The notes beneath the pieces are model-generated. The model searched no databases. It worked only from the letters and a program-made list of their open reading frames with translations, and was not told the DNA's origin. 64,000 bases of DNA. Origin: Nonomuraea sp. PA05. Its GTDB lineage: Bacteria; Actinomycetota; Actinomycetes; Streptosporangiales; Streptosporangiaceae. Location of the stretch: positions 1-64,000 of the forward strand of contig NZ_VSEY01000020.1 of the NCBI RefSeq assembly GCF_008086045.1, written 5' to 3'. Shown here piece after piece: positions 1 through 7,634 of this stretch. A program made the translations under genes and the position numbers. Each line of letters starts with the position of its first letter. Position 1 is the stretch's first letter.

Positions 1-120
1 CCGGACGAGCACCTCGTGCGGCTGAGGCTCGGGACGGGGGACGTCGGCCAGCTCCAGCACCTCTGGCTCGCCGAAAGAGCGGTAAACGATCGCGCGCATG
101 TTCTTTGTCACGGAAGACAT
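1..120 (-). CDS. Zinc-type/quinone oxidoreductase, N-terminal fragment (partial)
   Basis: Only the first 40 codons are inside the window; the gene continues off the left edge. The translated start (MSSVTKNMRAIVYRSFGEPE) followed by VLELADVPRP is the typical N-terminus of medium-chain dehydrogenase/reductase NAD(P)H:quinone oxidoreductases. The ATG at 118-120 is used here, but the in-frame ATG at 97-99 (MRAIVYRSFG) matches the usual family start better. It is divergent from an HxlR regulator, a common pairing in which the regulator represses the reductase in response to electrophiles or quinones; that role is inferred from context only. Confidence 0.75.
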   Translation of the reverse strand, partial: MSSVTKNMRAIVYRSFGEPEVLELADVPRPEPQPHEVLVR

Positions 121-150
121 GCTGGTCAGGATGGTTCCGCTTGTGAAGAA

Positions 151-181
151 GGCACCTGATTGGTATTCAGGTACCTGATGG
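151..181. promoter_or_regulatory. Putative HxlR operator (direct repeat plus palindrome)
   Basis: Two copies of GG(C/T)ACCTGAT lie 20 bp apart in the divergent promoter region (151-160 and 171-179). The second lies in a perfect 10-bp palindrome, CAGGTACCTG, at 168-177, which abuts the regulator ATG at 178. Such a position would block transcription of the regulator and of the divergent reductase. The sequence is seen directly; binding by the adjacent HxlR protein is inference. Confidence 0.45.
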
Positions 182-588
182 ATACCACCTTTCCCGATCT
201 CAGGAGCTACGGCGGCGCGGACGCGTTCCTGCGGGCCTGCAAGCCCCGCACCGTGCTCGACCTGTTCACCAGCAAGTGGACGGGGCTCGTCATGGGCGCC
301 CTGCTCGACGGGCCCCGCCGGTTCAACGAGCTGCGCAGGATGCTCGACGGCCTCACCCAGAAGATGTTGTCGCAGACCCTGCGCAGCCTGGAGCGCGACG
401 GCGTGGTGACCCGCACCGTCTACCCGACGATCCCGCCGAGGGTCGAGTACGAGCTGACCGACCTGGGGCGCAGCGCCATCGGCGTGCTACAGGCCATCGG
501 AGAATGGGCGGGCCAGCACGCCGACGAGGTGCTCGCCTCCCGCCAGGCCTACGACGAGCGCGCCAAGGAGCCGGTCAAACCCGTTTGA
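178..588 (+). CDS. HxlR-family winged-helix transcriptional regulator
   Basis: 136-residue protein. Residues about 16-105 contain the HxlR winged helix: CKPRTVLDLFTSKWTGLVMG opens the domain, followed by RRFNELRRMLDGLTQKMLSQ and the wing ending YELTDLG. A TTG six codons upstream is in frame, but the ATG at 178 gives the normal family start. No conserved N-terminal sensing cysteine is obvious except Cys at about residue 21 (LRACKP), a position used for thiol sensing in some HxlR proteins. It probably controls the divergent oxidoreductase. Its 3' end overlaps the convergent small membrane gene by 14 bp. Confidence 0.9.
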   Translation: MDTTFPDLRSYGGADAFLRACKPRTVLDLFTSKWTGLVMGALLDGPRRFNELRRMLDGLTQKMLSQTLRSLERDGVVTRTVYPTIPPRVEYELTDLGRSAIGVLQAIGEWAGQHADEVLASRQAYDERAKEPVKPV

Positions 589-736
589 TCCGCGCCCACA
601 CCACGAACGCGCCCCCGAACACCGCCATCGCCAGCCCCGTCCACAGATTGATCACGCTGCCCACCAGCCCCGCGACGATCAGGATCACGCCGTACAGCAG
701 GAACAGCCCGCCGATCACCATCCGGATGTCACTCAC
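575..736 (-). CDS. Small two-helix membrane protein, coupled to sodium:solute symporter
   Basis: 53-residue protein starting MSDIRMVIGG with two predicted hydrophobic helices (about residues 6-24 and 28-46) and a short basic tail (WARIKRV). The GTG start at 734-736 overlaps the TGA stop of the upstream symporter gene as GTGA, so translation is probably coupled. Small membrane partners next to SSS-family transporters are common in actinomycetes, but I do not recognise this family. It would be missed by length-limited gene finding because the same frame stays open far upstream through the symporter gene. Confidence 0.7.
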   Translation of the reverse strand: MSDIRMVIGGLFLLYGVILIVAGLVGSVINLWTGLAMAVFGGAFVVWARIKRV

Positions 737-2385
737 ACGATCACCCCGTAAGCCAGGACCGCCAGGACGAGCGCGCCCACGCCGAGCAGCAGCGGCGAGC
801 GGTACCACCGCGCGTCCCCGGCCAGCGCGTCGTCCTCCAGATTCACGTCGGCGAGCCCGTACACGAGCCCGCGCAGCTCCTCCTCCGGTTTCTCCGTGGT
901 GACCAGCGTGATCACCACGGACACCGCGATGTCCACGCCGAACGCGATCCCCGCGCCCCAGAAGCTGGCGTTCAGCTCGGTGCCGAAGTCCACCAGCCCC
1001 GCCTTGTACGAGATGTACGACGCGAAGGCCGCCACCGTTCCGGCGAGCAGCCCCCAGAACCCGGCCCACGGCGTCATCCGCCGCCAGAACAACCCGAGGA
1101 TGAACGTCGCGAACAGCGGAGCGTTGAAGAAGGAGAAGAGCGTCTGCAGGTAGTTCATGATGTTGGAGTAACCGGCCGCGATGAACGCCGTGCCGACCCC
1201 CAGCCCCACGCCCGCCACGGTCGCGACCCGGCCGACCAGCAGGTAGTGCCGGTCCTCGCGGCCTGGCCGCAGGTGGGCCTGCCAGATGTCGTTGGTGAAG
1301 ACCGTGTTGAACCCGCTGATGTTGGCCGCCATCCCCGCCATGAACGAGGCCAGCAGCCCGGTCACCGCGACGCCGAGCACGCCGTTCGGCAGCAGGTCGC
1401 GCATCAGCAGCGGGATCGCGTTGTTGTAGTCCTGCCCCTGGCCCCACCCGCTGTACAGCACGAGCGCGATCAGTCCCGGCAGCACGGTGATCAGCGGGAT
1501 GAAGATCTTCGGGTACGCGGCGATGATCGGCGTCAGCCGGGCCGCGTTCGTGTTCCTGGCCGACAGGGCCCGCTGCACCTCGGCGAAGTTCGTCGTCCAG
1601 TAACCGAACGAGAGCACGAACCCGAGCCCGAACACGATCCCGATCCAGTGCGCCTGCATCGGGTTGTCGCCGTTGAACGTGTCCGCCCAGGTGTGCAGGC
1701 CCGCCTCGCCGAGCGTGCTCTGCCGTACCCGCTCGGCCAGCCCCGAGAACCCGCCCACCTCGATCAGCCCCAGCACCGTCAGCGGGATCAGCCCGGCCAG
1801 GATCACGAAGAACTGCAGCACCTCGTTGTAGATCGCCGAGGAGAGCCCGCCGAGCGTGATGTAGGCCAGCACGATCACCGCCGACACCACCACCGACACC
1901 ACCAGCGGCCAGCCCAGCAGCGCCTCGACGACCAGGGCCAGCGCGTACAGGTTCACCCCGGCGATGAGCACCTGCGCGACGGCGAACGTGATCGCGTTCA
2001 GCAGCTGGGTGGCCGGGTTGAAGCGCCTGCGCAGGAACTCCGGCACGCTGCGCACCTTCGAGCGGTAGTAGAACGGCATCATCACCAGGCCGAGGAACAC
2101 CATCGCAGGCACGGCGCCGATCCAGTAGTAGTGCAACGTCATCGCGCCGTACTGCACGCCCTGGGCCGCCATGCCGAGGATCTCGATCGCGCCGAGGTTC
2201 GCCGAGACGAACGCCAGCCCCGTGATCCACGCGGGCAGCCCGCGCCCCGCCAGGAAGAAGTCGAGGCTGGAGCTGATCCGCTTGCGTGCGGCGAACCCGA
2301 TGGCGAGCACTGTCACGAAGTAGATCGCGATGAGCACATAGTCGAGGAGGTTCACGTCGAGACGCACGGCCAGGCGGCTACCCAT
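733..2385 (-). CDS. Sodium:solute symporter (SSS/SLC5 family)
   Basis: 550-residue integral membrane protein with about 13 hydrophobic segments, normal for the SSS family. The N-terminal region holds the family signature around SSLDFFLAGRGLPAWITG and the start of the inverted repeat (LAFVSANLGAIEILG). The mid region contains GYWTTNFAEVQRALSARN and the Na-site region SGFNTVFTNDIWQ, both typical. The ATG at 2385 has an AAGG element about 7 bases upstream. The substrate cannot be assigned; the nearest resemblance is to sugar- or monocarboxylate-type actinomycete SSS proteins. It is divergent from a DUF1445 protein across 38 bp and is followed by a coupled small membrane protein. Confidence 0.9.
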   Translation of the reverse strand: MGSRLAVRLDVNLLDYVLIAIYFVTVLAIGFAARKRISSSLDFFLAGRGLPAWITGLAFVSANLGAIEILGMAAQGVQYGAMTLHYYWIGAVPAMVFLGLVMMPFYYRSKVRSVPEFLRRRFNPATQLLNAITFAVAQVLIAGVNLYALALVVEALLGWPLVVSVVVSAVIVLAYITLGGLSSAIYNEVLQFFVILAGLIPLTVLGLIEVGGFSGLAERVRQSTLGEAGLHTWADTFNGDNPMQAHWIGIVFGLGFVLSFGYWTTNFAEVQRALSARNTNAARLTPIIAAYPKIFIPLITVLPGLIALVLYSGWGQGQDYNNAIPLLMRDLLPNGVLGVAVTGLLASFMAGMAANISGFNTVFTNDIWQAHLRPGREDRHYLLVGRVATVAGVGLGVGTAFIAAGYSNIMNYLQTLFSFFNAPLFATFILGLFWRRMTPWAGFWGLLAGTVAAFASYISYKAGLVDFGTELNASFWGAGIAFGVDIAVSVVITLVTTEKPEEELRGLVYGLADVNLEDDALAGDARWYRSPLLLGVGALVLAVLAYGVIV

Positions 2386-2423
2386 GGTGGACCTTCGTAT
2401 GCCGCCCTCATACGCTCAGGGGC

Positions 2424-3203
2424 GTGGATGTCGCCGACCTGAGCCCCGCGCAGGCGCGGGAGCGCTTCCGCACCGGCGAGCGGTTGCCCACCGCCGGCTG
2501 GTGCCAGGGCTGGACGCAGGCCAACCTCATCGCCGTGCCCAAACGGCTGCGGTACGAGTTGCTGCTGTTCGCCCACCGTAACCCCCAGGCGTGCCCGGTG
2601 CTCGACGTCGGCGAGCCCGGGGCGTGGTCCACCGAGCTGTTCTCCGGTGACCTGCGCACGGACCTGCCCGGCTACCGGCTCTACCTCGACGGCGAGGCGG
2701 TCGCCGACCTCGATGAAGTGGTGGCCGAGTGGCGCGAGGACCTGGTGCCGTTCCTGATCGGCTGCAGCTTCACCTTCGAGCGGGCGCTGCTGGCCGCCGG
2801 CGTGCCGGTGCGGCACCTGGAGTCCAGGACGAACGTGCCGATGTACGTCACCAGCGTGCCCTGCCGCTCCACCGGCAGCCTGTCGGGGCCGCTGGTCGTG
2901 TCGATGCGGCCGGTCCCCGGCAAGCTCGTCGCCACCGCCGTCGAGGTGAGCGGCCGCTACCCGATGGTGCACGGCGCGCCCGTGCACATCGGCGACCCGG
3001 CGGCGATCGGCATCGACGACCTCGCCAGCCCCGACTACGGGGATCCGGTGGAGGTGCGGGAGGGCGAGGTGCCGCTGTTCTGGGCGTGCGGGGTGACGCC
3101 GCAGGCGGCGGTGCTGGCCAGCGGGGTGGACTTCGCGATCGGCCACCTGCCGGGGCACATGGCGATCATGGACGTGCGGGACGACGACTACCTGGTGACC
3201 TGA
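2424..3203 (+). CDS. DUF1445 / D-glutamate cyclase-like putative hydro-lyase
   Basis: 259-residue cytoplasmic protein of the DUF1445 (putative hydro-lyase, D-glutamate cyclase) family, at the usual family length. Recognisable blocks are GWCQGWTQANLIAVPK near the N-terminus, FLIGCSFTFERAL and VPMYVTS in the middle, and the C-terminal WACGVTPQAAVLAS and GHMAIMDV. Family members are linked to 5-oxoproline/D-glutamate turnover, but the substrate here is unproven. The GTG start has only a weak ribosome site. The divergent SSS transporter might supply the substrate, and the C-terminal end overlaps the convergent kinase gene by 16 bp. Confidence 0.85.
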   Translation: MDVADLSPAQARERFRTGERLPTAGWCQGWTQANLIAVPKRLRYELLLFAHRNPQACPVLDVGEPGAWSTELFSGDLRTDLPGYRLYLDGEAVADLDEVVAEWREDLVPFLIGCSFTFERALLAAGVPVRHLESRTNVPMYVTSVPCRSTGSLSGPLVVSMRPVPGKLVATAVEVSGRYPMVHGAPVHIGDPAAIGIDDLASPDYGDPVEVREGEVPLFWACGVTPQAAVLASGVDFAIGHLPGHMAIMDVRDDDYLVT

Positions 3204-3763
3204 GACGCGATCCCCGCCGCCGTGAGCTGCCGTCCGATCGCCGGCGCGCCCCGCCGGTTGTCGATCTCCAGATGCGGTACGACCGGCGGCTGGTCCACTC
3301 GGATGTCGCGCAGATAGCCGTCGAACGCCGCCAGCTTGCCCGCGTCCCTGCCCAGCCCTCTGGCCGTCAGCCGTTCGCGCAGGGTCGGCCCGTCGGAGCG
3401 CACCCACAGCAGCCGCACCGGCGGCCCGCCCAGCTCCGCCACCCACTCCGCCCACCTGGCCGCGTCGTGCACCTGTGTGGTGAACGGCCCGTCGAGCAGC
3501 ACCGGGCAGCCGTGCCCGCGCACCTGCCTGGCGATCCTCGTCAGCCCCTCGTACTCGTGCCGCTTGATGTGCCGGTCGTACCAGGGGCCCTCGCGCTCGC
3601 CGTCGGGACGGCCGTGGGCCCGCAGCACCTCCGCCGCGAAGCCGCCGTACACGGTGTCCTTGTCGAGCAGCGCGGGCACCGGGGACAGGCGGGCGAGCAG
3701 CTCGGCCGCCACCGTCGACTTGCCCGCCCCAGGCGGCCCGCTGATCACCCAGAGCGTGCTCAC
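3188..3763 (-). CDS. AAA-type P-loop small-molecule kinase
   Basis: 191-residue single-domain P-loop protein starting MSTLWVISGPPGAGKST; the Walker A motif GPPGAGKS is at about residues 9-16. The pattern DKDTVYGG after the first strand, VLLDGPFT as Walker B and a C-terminal LERxxxRGLGRD-like lid (here LRERLTARGLGRDAG) fit the chloramphenicol/gluconate-kinase-like fold of small-metabolite kinases. The substrate is unknown. The GTG start at 3763 removes a long upstream antisense reading frame. It is divergent from the SecY paralogue across 87 bp and converges on the DUF1445 gene. Confidence 0.8.
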   Translation of the reverse strand: MSTLWVISGPPGAGKSTVAAELLARLSPVPALLDKDTVYGGFAAEVLRAHGRPDGEREGPWYDRHIKRHEYEGLTRIARQVRGHGCPVLLDGPFTTQVHDAARWAEWVAELGGPPVRLLWVRSDGPTLRERLTARGLGRDAGKLAAFDGYLRDIRVDQPPVVPHLEIDNRRGAPAIGRQLTAAGIASQVTR

Positions 3764-3850
3764 GTGATCACCGTATACGCGGATCTGCGTACGCGGACGC
3801 CTCGCCTCGGCGGACGACCCCGGCCCCGCAGGACAGCAGACTCGTTGCCC

Positions 3851-5140
3851 ATGCTGACCGTCTTGACCAGAGTCTTCCGAGCGCCGGACCTGCGGGGGAA
3901 GGTGCTGTTCACGCTGGGCGTCATCGTGCTGTTCCGGCTCGGGCAGCTCATGCCGGCCCCCGGCGTGGACATCGTGGTGGTGCGCCAGTGCCTGGGATCC
4001 GCCAGCGGCGGCGTGTTCGACATGGTGCAGATGCTCAGCGGGGGCGCCATGCTGCAGCTCTCCGTGTTCGCGCTGGGCGTCATGCCGTACATCACGGCGA
4101 GCATCGTCATGCAACTGCTCGCCGTGGTGATCCCCAGGCTGGAGGCGCTCAGGAAGGAGGGCCAGAGCGGCCAGGCCAAGATCACCCAGTACACCCGTTA
4201 CGCCACGGTCGGCCTCGCCGTCCTGAACGCCGGCACCGTCGTCACCCTGGCCCGCACCGGCCGGCTCCTGCCCGGCTGCCCGCAGCCGCTGCTGCGCGAC
4301 GACGGGCTGCTCGCCGTGACCGTGATCGTGCTGACCATGGTCGCGGGGGCCTGCGCGGTCATGTGGCTGGGCGAGCTGATCACCGAGCGCGGGGTCGGGA
4401 ACGGCATGTCGCTGCTGATCTTCACGCAGGTCGTGGCCGTGTTCCCGGCGTACATGTCGAAGATCTTCGTGCTCAGCCCGATGAGCTTCGTGGTGATGAT
4501 CGTGTCCGGGCTGTTCCTGGTCGCCGCCGTGGTGTTCGTGGAGCAGGCGCAGCGGCGGATACCGGTCTCGTACGCCAAGCAGCTCATCGGCAAGCGCATG
4601 TACGGGGGGCGGAACACCTACATCCCCATGAAGGTGAACCAGGCGGGCATCGTGCCCGTCATCTTCACCTCGTCGCTGCTGTACCTGCCGACGCTCGTGG
4701 CGCCCCTGCTCGGGGCCGAGGCGCAGGCCTGGGTGGAGCTCAACCTGACGTCCGGGACGCATCCGCTCTACATGGGGACGTACGTGCTGCTCATCGCCGG
4801 GTTCGCGTACTTCTACGTGTCGATCACCTTCAATCCCGAGGAGGTGGCCGACGGGATCCGCAAGTACGGCGGGTTCGTGCCGGGCATCCGGCCGGGGCGG
4901 CCGACGGCCGCTTACCTGGGTCACGTGCTCAGCCGGTTGACGGCGCCGGGGGCGTTGTACCTGGCGGTGCTGGCGTTGCTGCCGCTGGTGGCGTTCGCGA
5001 TCCTGCGGGATCCGGGGACGCAGCAGAACTTCCCGTTCGGGGGAACCAGCATTCTGATCATGGTGGGGGTGGGGCTGGACACCGTGAAGCAGATCGAGGC
5101 CCAGCTCCAGCAGCGCAACTACGAAGGCTTCCTGAAGTAG
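3851..5140 (+). CDS. secY: Stand-alone SecY paralogue (preprotein translocase channel subunit)
   Basis: 429-residue, ten-helix SecY. Hallmarks are the start MLTVLTRVFRAPDLRGK, plug/TM2 region GGVFDMVQMLSGGAMLQLS and FALGVMPYITASI, the cytosolic loop EALRKEGQSGQAKITQYTRY, the ribosome/SecA loop EQAQRRIPVSYAKQ and the C-terminal QLQQRNYEGFLK. It is full length with no disruption. The gene is not in a ribosomal spc operon: no rpl, adk, map or infA genes flank it, only a kinase and a two-component pair. It is therefore probably a second SecY copy. Whether it is an accessory channel or a redundant duplicate cannot be told from this window. Confidence 0.9.
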   Translation: MLTVLTRVFRAPDLRGKVLFTLGVIVLFRLGQLMPAPGVDIVVVRQCLGSASGGVFDMVQMLSGGAMLQLSVFALGVMPYITASIVMQLLAVVIPRLEALRKEGQSGQAKITQYTRYATVGLAVLNAGTVVTLARTGRLLPGCPQPLLRDDGLLAVTVIVLTMVAGACAVMWLGELITERGVGNGMSLLIFTQVVAVFPAYMSKIFVLSPMSFVVMIVSGLFLVAAVVFVEQAQRRIPVSYAKQLIGKRMYGGRNTYIPMKVNQAGIVPVIFTSSLLYLPTLVAPLLGAEAQAWVELNLTSGTHPLYMGTYVLLIAGFAYFYVSITFNPEEVADGIRKYGGFVPGIRPGRPTAAYLGHVLSRLTAPGALYLAVLALLPLVAFAILRDPGTQQNFPFGGTSILIMVGVGLDTVKQIEAQLQQRNYEGFLK

Positions 5141-5152
5141 GGGCGGGCTGGC

Positions 5153-5194
5153 GTTCGGGCGGGGGTGTTCGGGCGGGGGTGTTCGGGCGGGGAT
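5153..5194. repeat. 14-bp tandem repeat, three copies
   Basis: Three head-to-tail copies of GTTCGGGCGGGGGT lie at 5153-5166, 5167-5180 and 5181-5194 (the last with one change), with a degenerate fourth running into the stop codon region of the response regulator. The block fills the space between the secY stop and the convergent regulator stop, and no clear terminator hairpin is visible there. Confidence 0.8.
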
Positions 5195-5196
5195 GT

Positions 5197-6048
5197 TCAG
5201 GTGGGCAGGGCGAGGCCGGCTCGCATCGCGAACACCACGAGCTGCGCCCGATCCCTGGCGTGCAGCTTCACCATGGCGCGGCTCACGTGCGTGCGCACGG
5301 TGTCGGGGCTGATCGTCAGCTCCCTGGCGATCTCCTCGTTCGACCGCCCGGTGGCCACCCACGCCACCAGCTCCCGCTCCCGGGGCGTGAGCGTCTCGAT
5401 GCCCTCGACCGGGCGGGCGTCGCCGTGCCTGCCGAACAGGCCGATGACCTTCCTGGTGATGGCGGGCGAGAGCAGCGCCTCCCCGGCGGCCACCACCCGC
5501 ACGGCGTTGACCAGCTCGTCGGGGGCGCTGTCCTTGAGCAGGAAGCCGCTGGCGCCGGCCTGGAGGGCGGTGAAGACGTACTCGTCCACGGCGAACGTCG
5601 TCACCACGACGATGCGGGTGCCGCGCAGCCCGGGGTCGTCGGCGATCGCGCGCAGGGCGGCCAGGCCGTCCATGCCGGGCATGCGGATGTCCAGCAGCAG
5701 GACGTCGGGGCGGGTACGGCGGATCAGCGCCAGCGCCGCCCGGCCGTCGCCCGCCTCGCCGACGCACTCCATGCCGGGCTCGCGCTCCAGCAGCGCCCGC
5801 AACCCCATCCGCACAACGGCCTGATCGTCGGCGACCGCAACCCTGATCACACCCTCAGACCCGCCCACACCCTCAGCGCCTGCCATGCCCTCAGCGCCTG
5901 CCGCACGCTCCGTGCTCGCCGCGCTCTCGGTGCTCGCCACAGCCTTAGCGCTCGCCAGACCCTCTGCGCTCGCCGCGCCCTCAGCGCTCGTCACACCTTC
6001 GGTGTTCGCCCGGCCCTCTGCGCTGGTCGAGTCCTCTGCGCCGCTCAC
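5197..6048 (-). CDS. NarL/FixJ-type response regulator with hexapeptide-repeat N-terminus
   Basis: 283 residues as annotated. Residues about 67-185 are a receiver domain: VIRVAVADDQAVVRMG with the acidic pair, phospho-acceptor in DVLLLDIRMPGMDG near residue 120, and Lys in GFLLKDSAP. Residues about 215-275 are a LuxR helix-turn-helix (LTPRERELVAWVATGRSNEE). The first 66 residues are a low-complexity chain of hexapeptides of the type xxSAEG, encoded by an 18-bp tandem repeat. The ATG at 6048 overlaps the kinase stop as ATGA, which supports this start. A normal-length receiver could also begin at the GTG at 5850, leaving the repeat as an untranslated spacer. Confidence 0.85.
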   Translation of the reverse strand: MSGAEDSTSAEGRANTEGVTSAEGAASAEGLASAKAVASTESAASTERAAGAEGMAGAEGVGGSEGVIRVAVADDQAVVRMGLRALLEREPGMECVGEAGDGRAALALIRRTRPDVLLLDIRMPGMDGLAALRAIADDPGLRGTRIVVVTTFAVDEYVFTALQAGASGFLLKDSAPDELVNAVRVVAAGEALLSPAITRKVIGLFGRHGDARPVEGIETLTPRERELVAWVATGRSNEEIARELTISPDTVRTHVSRAMVKLHARDRAQLVVFAMRAGLALPT

Positions 6049-6050
6049 GC
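5853..6050. repeat. 18-bp tandem repeat array, eleven copies, in the regulator 5' end
   Basis: Eleven consecutive 18-bp units run from 5853 to 6050; typical plus-strand units are CCTCAGCGCCTGCCGCAC and CCTCTGCGCTCGCCGCGC. Copies are diverged at several positions but keep exact 18-bp spacing, so the reading frame is maintained and each encodes six residues (roughly A-S-A-E-G plus one). The array begins at the junction of kinase stop and regulator start and ends exactly where the receiver domain begins. Confidence 0.9.
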
Positions 6051-7160
6051 CGAGACCTGCGGGAACCGGGCCTCCACCCGGAACCCGCCGCCCTCACGCG
6101 GCCCCGCCGCGAAGTGCCCGCCCGCCTCGCTCACCTTGGCGCGCATCCCGGCCAGCCCGCGCCCCTCACCCGACCCCACCGGCCCGATGCCACGGTCGGC
6201 GACCTCCACCACGAACCCGTGCGGCCCACCGGCCGCCCGCACCAGCGCCCGAGTCGGCCCCGCGTGCCGCAGCACGTTGGTGAGCGACTCGCGCACCACC
6301 CGGTAGACGGGGCTCCGCAGGTGGGCGGGCACGGCGAGGACCGGGGGATCGAGGTCCACGGGCAGCCCCGCCGCACGCACGCCGTCGATGAGCGCGGCCA
6401 GGTCGCCGGCAGGCGGGTCGATGCCGTCGAGCGCGGCCCGCAGGTGGGCGAGCGCCGTGGTGCTGGTCTCCCGGATCGCGCGCAGGGAGGCCCGCGCCTG
6501 CTCGGGGTCGTCGTCGAGGCTGACGAGCGCCAGCCCGGCCTGCATGGCGATGGCGGCCAGCCCGTGACCGGCCGCGTCGTGCACCTCCCCGGCGATCCTG
6601 GCCCGCTCCAGCACCAGCGCCGCCTCAGCACCCCCGCCGTCCAGGCAGGACGCGGCGGTCGCGTCGGCCGGGGCGGTGGTGCCGGCGGGCCAGGGCCGCA
6701 CGGTCGCCGGGGGAGCGGTGCGCGCCGCGGGGATCCCCCACGCCACCGGCCGCCCCTGATCGTGCCCCGGCGCGGTCGGCAGGCACTGAGACTGCCCCGA
6801 GCCGAGCAACAGCCCCTGCGCCTGCCCGGAACCAGCCGAATGGCCCTGAGCGTGCCCCGAACCGGCCGAATACGCCTGCCCCGAACCGGCCGAATACGCC
6901 TGCGCCTGCCCGGAACCGGCCGGATTCCCCAGCGCCTGCTCACTCACGGCCGACGCGATCGGCGGCGTCTCAGCCTCTCCGGCCGCGGCAGCGGCAGCCG
7001 CGCGGGCCTGTGCGAGCCCGCTGAACGACCAGGGAACGGCCAGCCACCCGGCCCAGGCCAGCATGATGACGACCGGCACGTCACCCAGCCGGCTCAGGCG
7101 CGACAGCGCGGCGAGCGGCCTGTGCAGACGCCCGGGTCTCCGCGTGTCGTCGGTCGCCAT
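6045..7160 (-). CDS. Sensor histidine kinase (HisKA_3 type) with low-complexity insert
   Basis: 371-residue kinase. One hydrophobic segment (about residues 27-50, VVIMLAWAGWLAVPW) replaces the four to six helices usual for this family. Residues about 77-135 are a Gly/Ser/Gln-rich repeat region. The dimerisation helix has the phospho-acceptor His near residue 194 (RIAGEVHDAAGHG). The ATPase domain shows the N box (ESLTNVLRHA), G1 (VADRGIG) and G2 (GRGLAGM). It is co-transcribed with the downstream regulator, overlapping by 4 bp. Signal unknown. The sensor half looks reduced and repeat-expanded. Confidence 0.88.
   Translation of the reverse strand: MATDDTRRPGRLHRPLAALSRLSRLGDVPVVIMLAWAGWLAVPWSFSGLAQARAAAAAAAGEAETPPIASAVSEQALGNPAGSGQAQAYSAGSGQAYSAGSGHAQGHSAGSGQAQGLLLGSGQSQCLPTAPGHDQGRPVAWGIPAARTAPPATVRPWPAGTTAPADATAASCLDGGGAEAALVLERARIAGEVHDAAGHGLAAIAMQAGLALVSLDDDPEQARASLRAIRETSTTALAHLRAALDGIDPPAGDLAALIDGVRAAGLPVDLDPPVLAVPAHLRSPVYRVVRESLTNVLRHAGPTRALVRAAGGPHGFVVEVADRGIGPVGSGEGRGLAGMRAKVSEAGGHFAAGPREGGGFRVEARFPQVSA
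6787..6930. repeat. 24/30-bp in-frame repeats in the kinase gene
   Basis: Minus-strand coding repeats give units such as AGSGQAQAYS, AGSGQAYS and AGSGHAQGHS, built on a 24-bp core (plus strand CCGAACCGGCCGAATACG with flanks) that occurs twice exactly at about 6857-6898 and in diverged form on either side. They lie between the single membrane segment and the dimerisation helix. Confidence 0.8.
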
Positions 7161-7205
7161 CCCCCCACCCGCTCAGGCTCGTGTAGCCCCGATCCTAGCG
7201 AGCTT

Positions 7206-7589
7206 TCACACCGTGCGGCTCGCCCGAGTCCCGTCCAGCCCCCAGGAAATGATCTTGCCGGGCACGATGTGGATGACCTCGCGGGAGAAGAACGGCACGG
7301 GCGGATCGGTGTCCGTCAGGGCCACCGCCGTGCCGCGGATCTCGATGCCCCGCGCCACCCAGGGATCGACCGAGGCCAGGTCGTCGACGACGAACGACAC
7401 GGTGCTGCCCCGCTGAATGTTCTTGAACTTCTTCGAGACGCCAAGCGCGTGCCCGCCGATGACGATGGTGCCGTCCTGCACGAAGAAGCCGACGGGGTTG
7501 TTCTGCACCTGGCCGTCAGGGCTGACGGTGGCGAGGCGGCCGAGCTGCCGGCCGGAGAGGTAGTCCAGTTCCGTTGCTGTGAAGGTCAT
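7206..7589 (-). CDS. PPOX-class F420-dependent oxidoreductase / pyridoxamine-oxidase-fold protein
   Basis: 127 residues, split-barrel flavin/F420-binding fold. The opening YLSGRQLGRLATVSPDGQ and PVGFFVQDGTIVIGG are typical of the actinobacterial F420-dependent PPOX family, as is IEIRGTAVAL and the C-terminal IVPGKIISWGLD. Normal length for the family. It probably uses F420H2 or flavin to reduce a small substrate, but the substrate is unknown. It starts at an ATG at 7587-7589, is isolated by short gaps, and lies on the same strand as the PTE-like gene upstream (46 bp apart). Confidence 0.85.
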   Translation of the reverse strand: MTFTATELDYLSGRQLGRLATVSPDGQVQNNPVGFFVQDGTIVIGGHALGVSKKFKNIQRGSTVSFVVDDLASVDPWVARGIEIRGTAVALTDTDPPVPFFSREVIHIVPGKIISWGLDGTRASRTV

Positions 7590-7634
7590 GGCGCTCAGTC
7601 TGCAACCTTGACATTGGTTGAGGTCAAGGCGAGA

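Noticed and set aside
3764..5767. Upstream extension of the kinase gene through secY
   Set aside because: Antisense reading of SecY; the real start is the GTG at 3763.
5141..6060. CRISPR array
   Set aside because: The repeats here are short tandem units without spacers, partly coding, and no cas genes are nearby.
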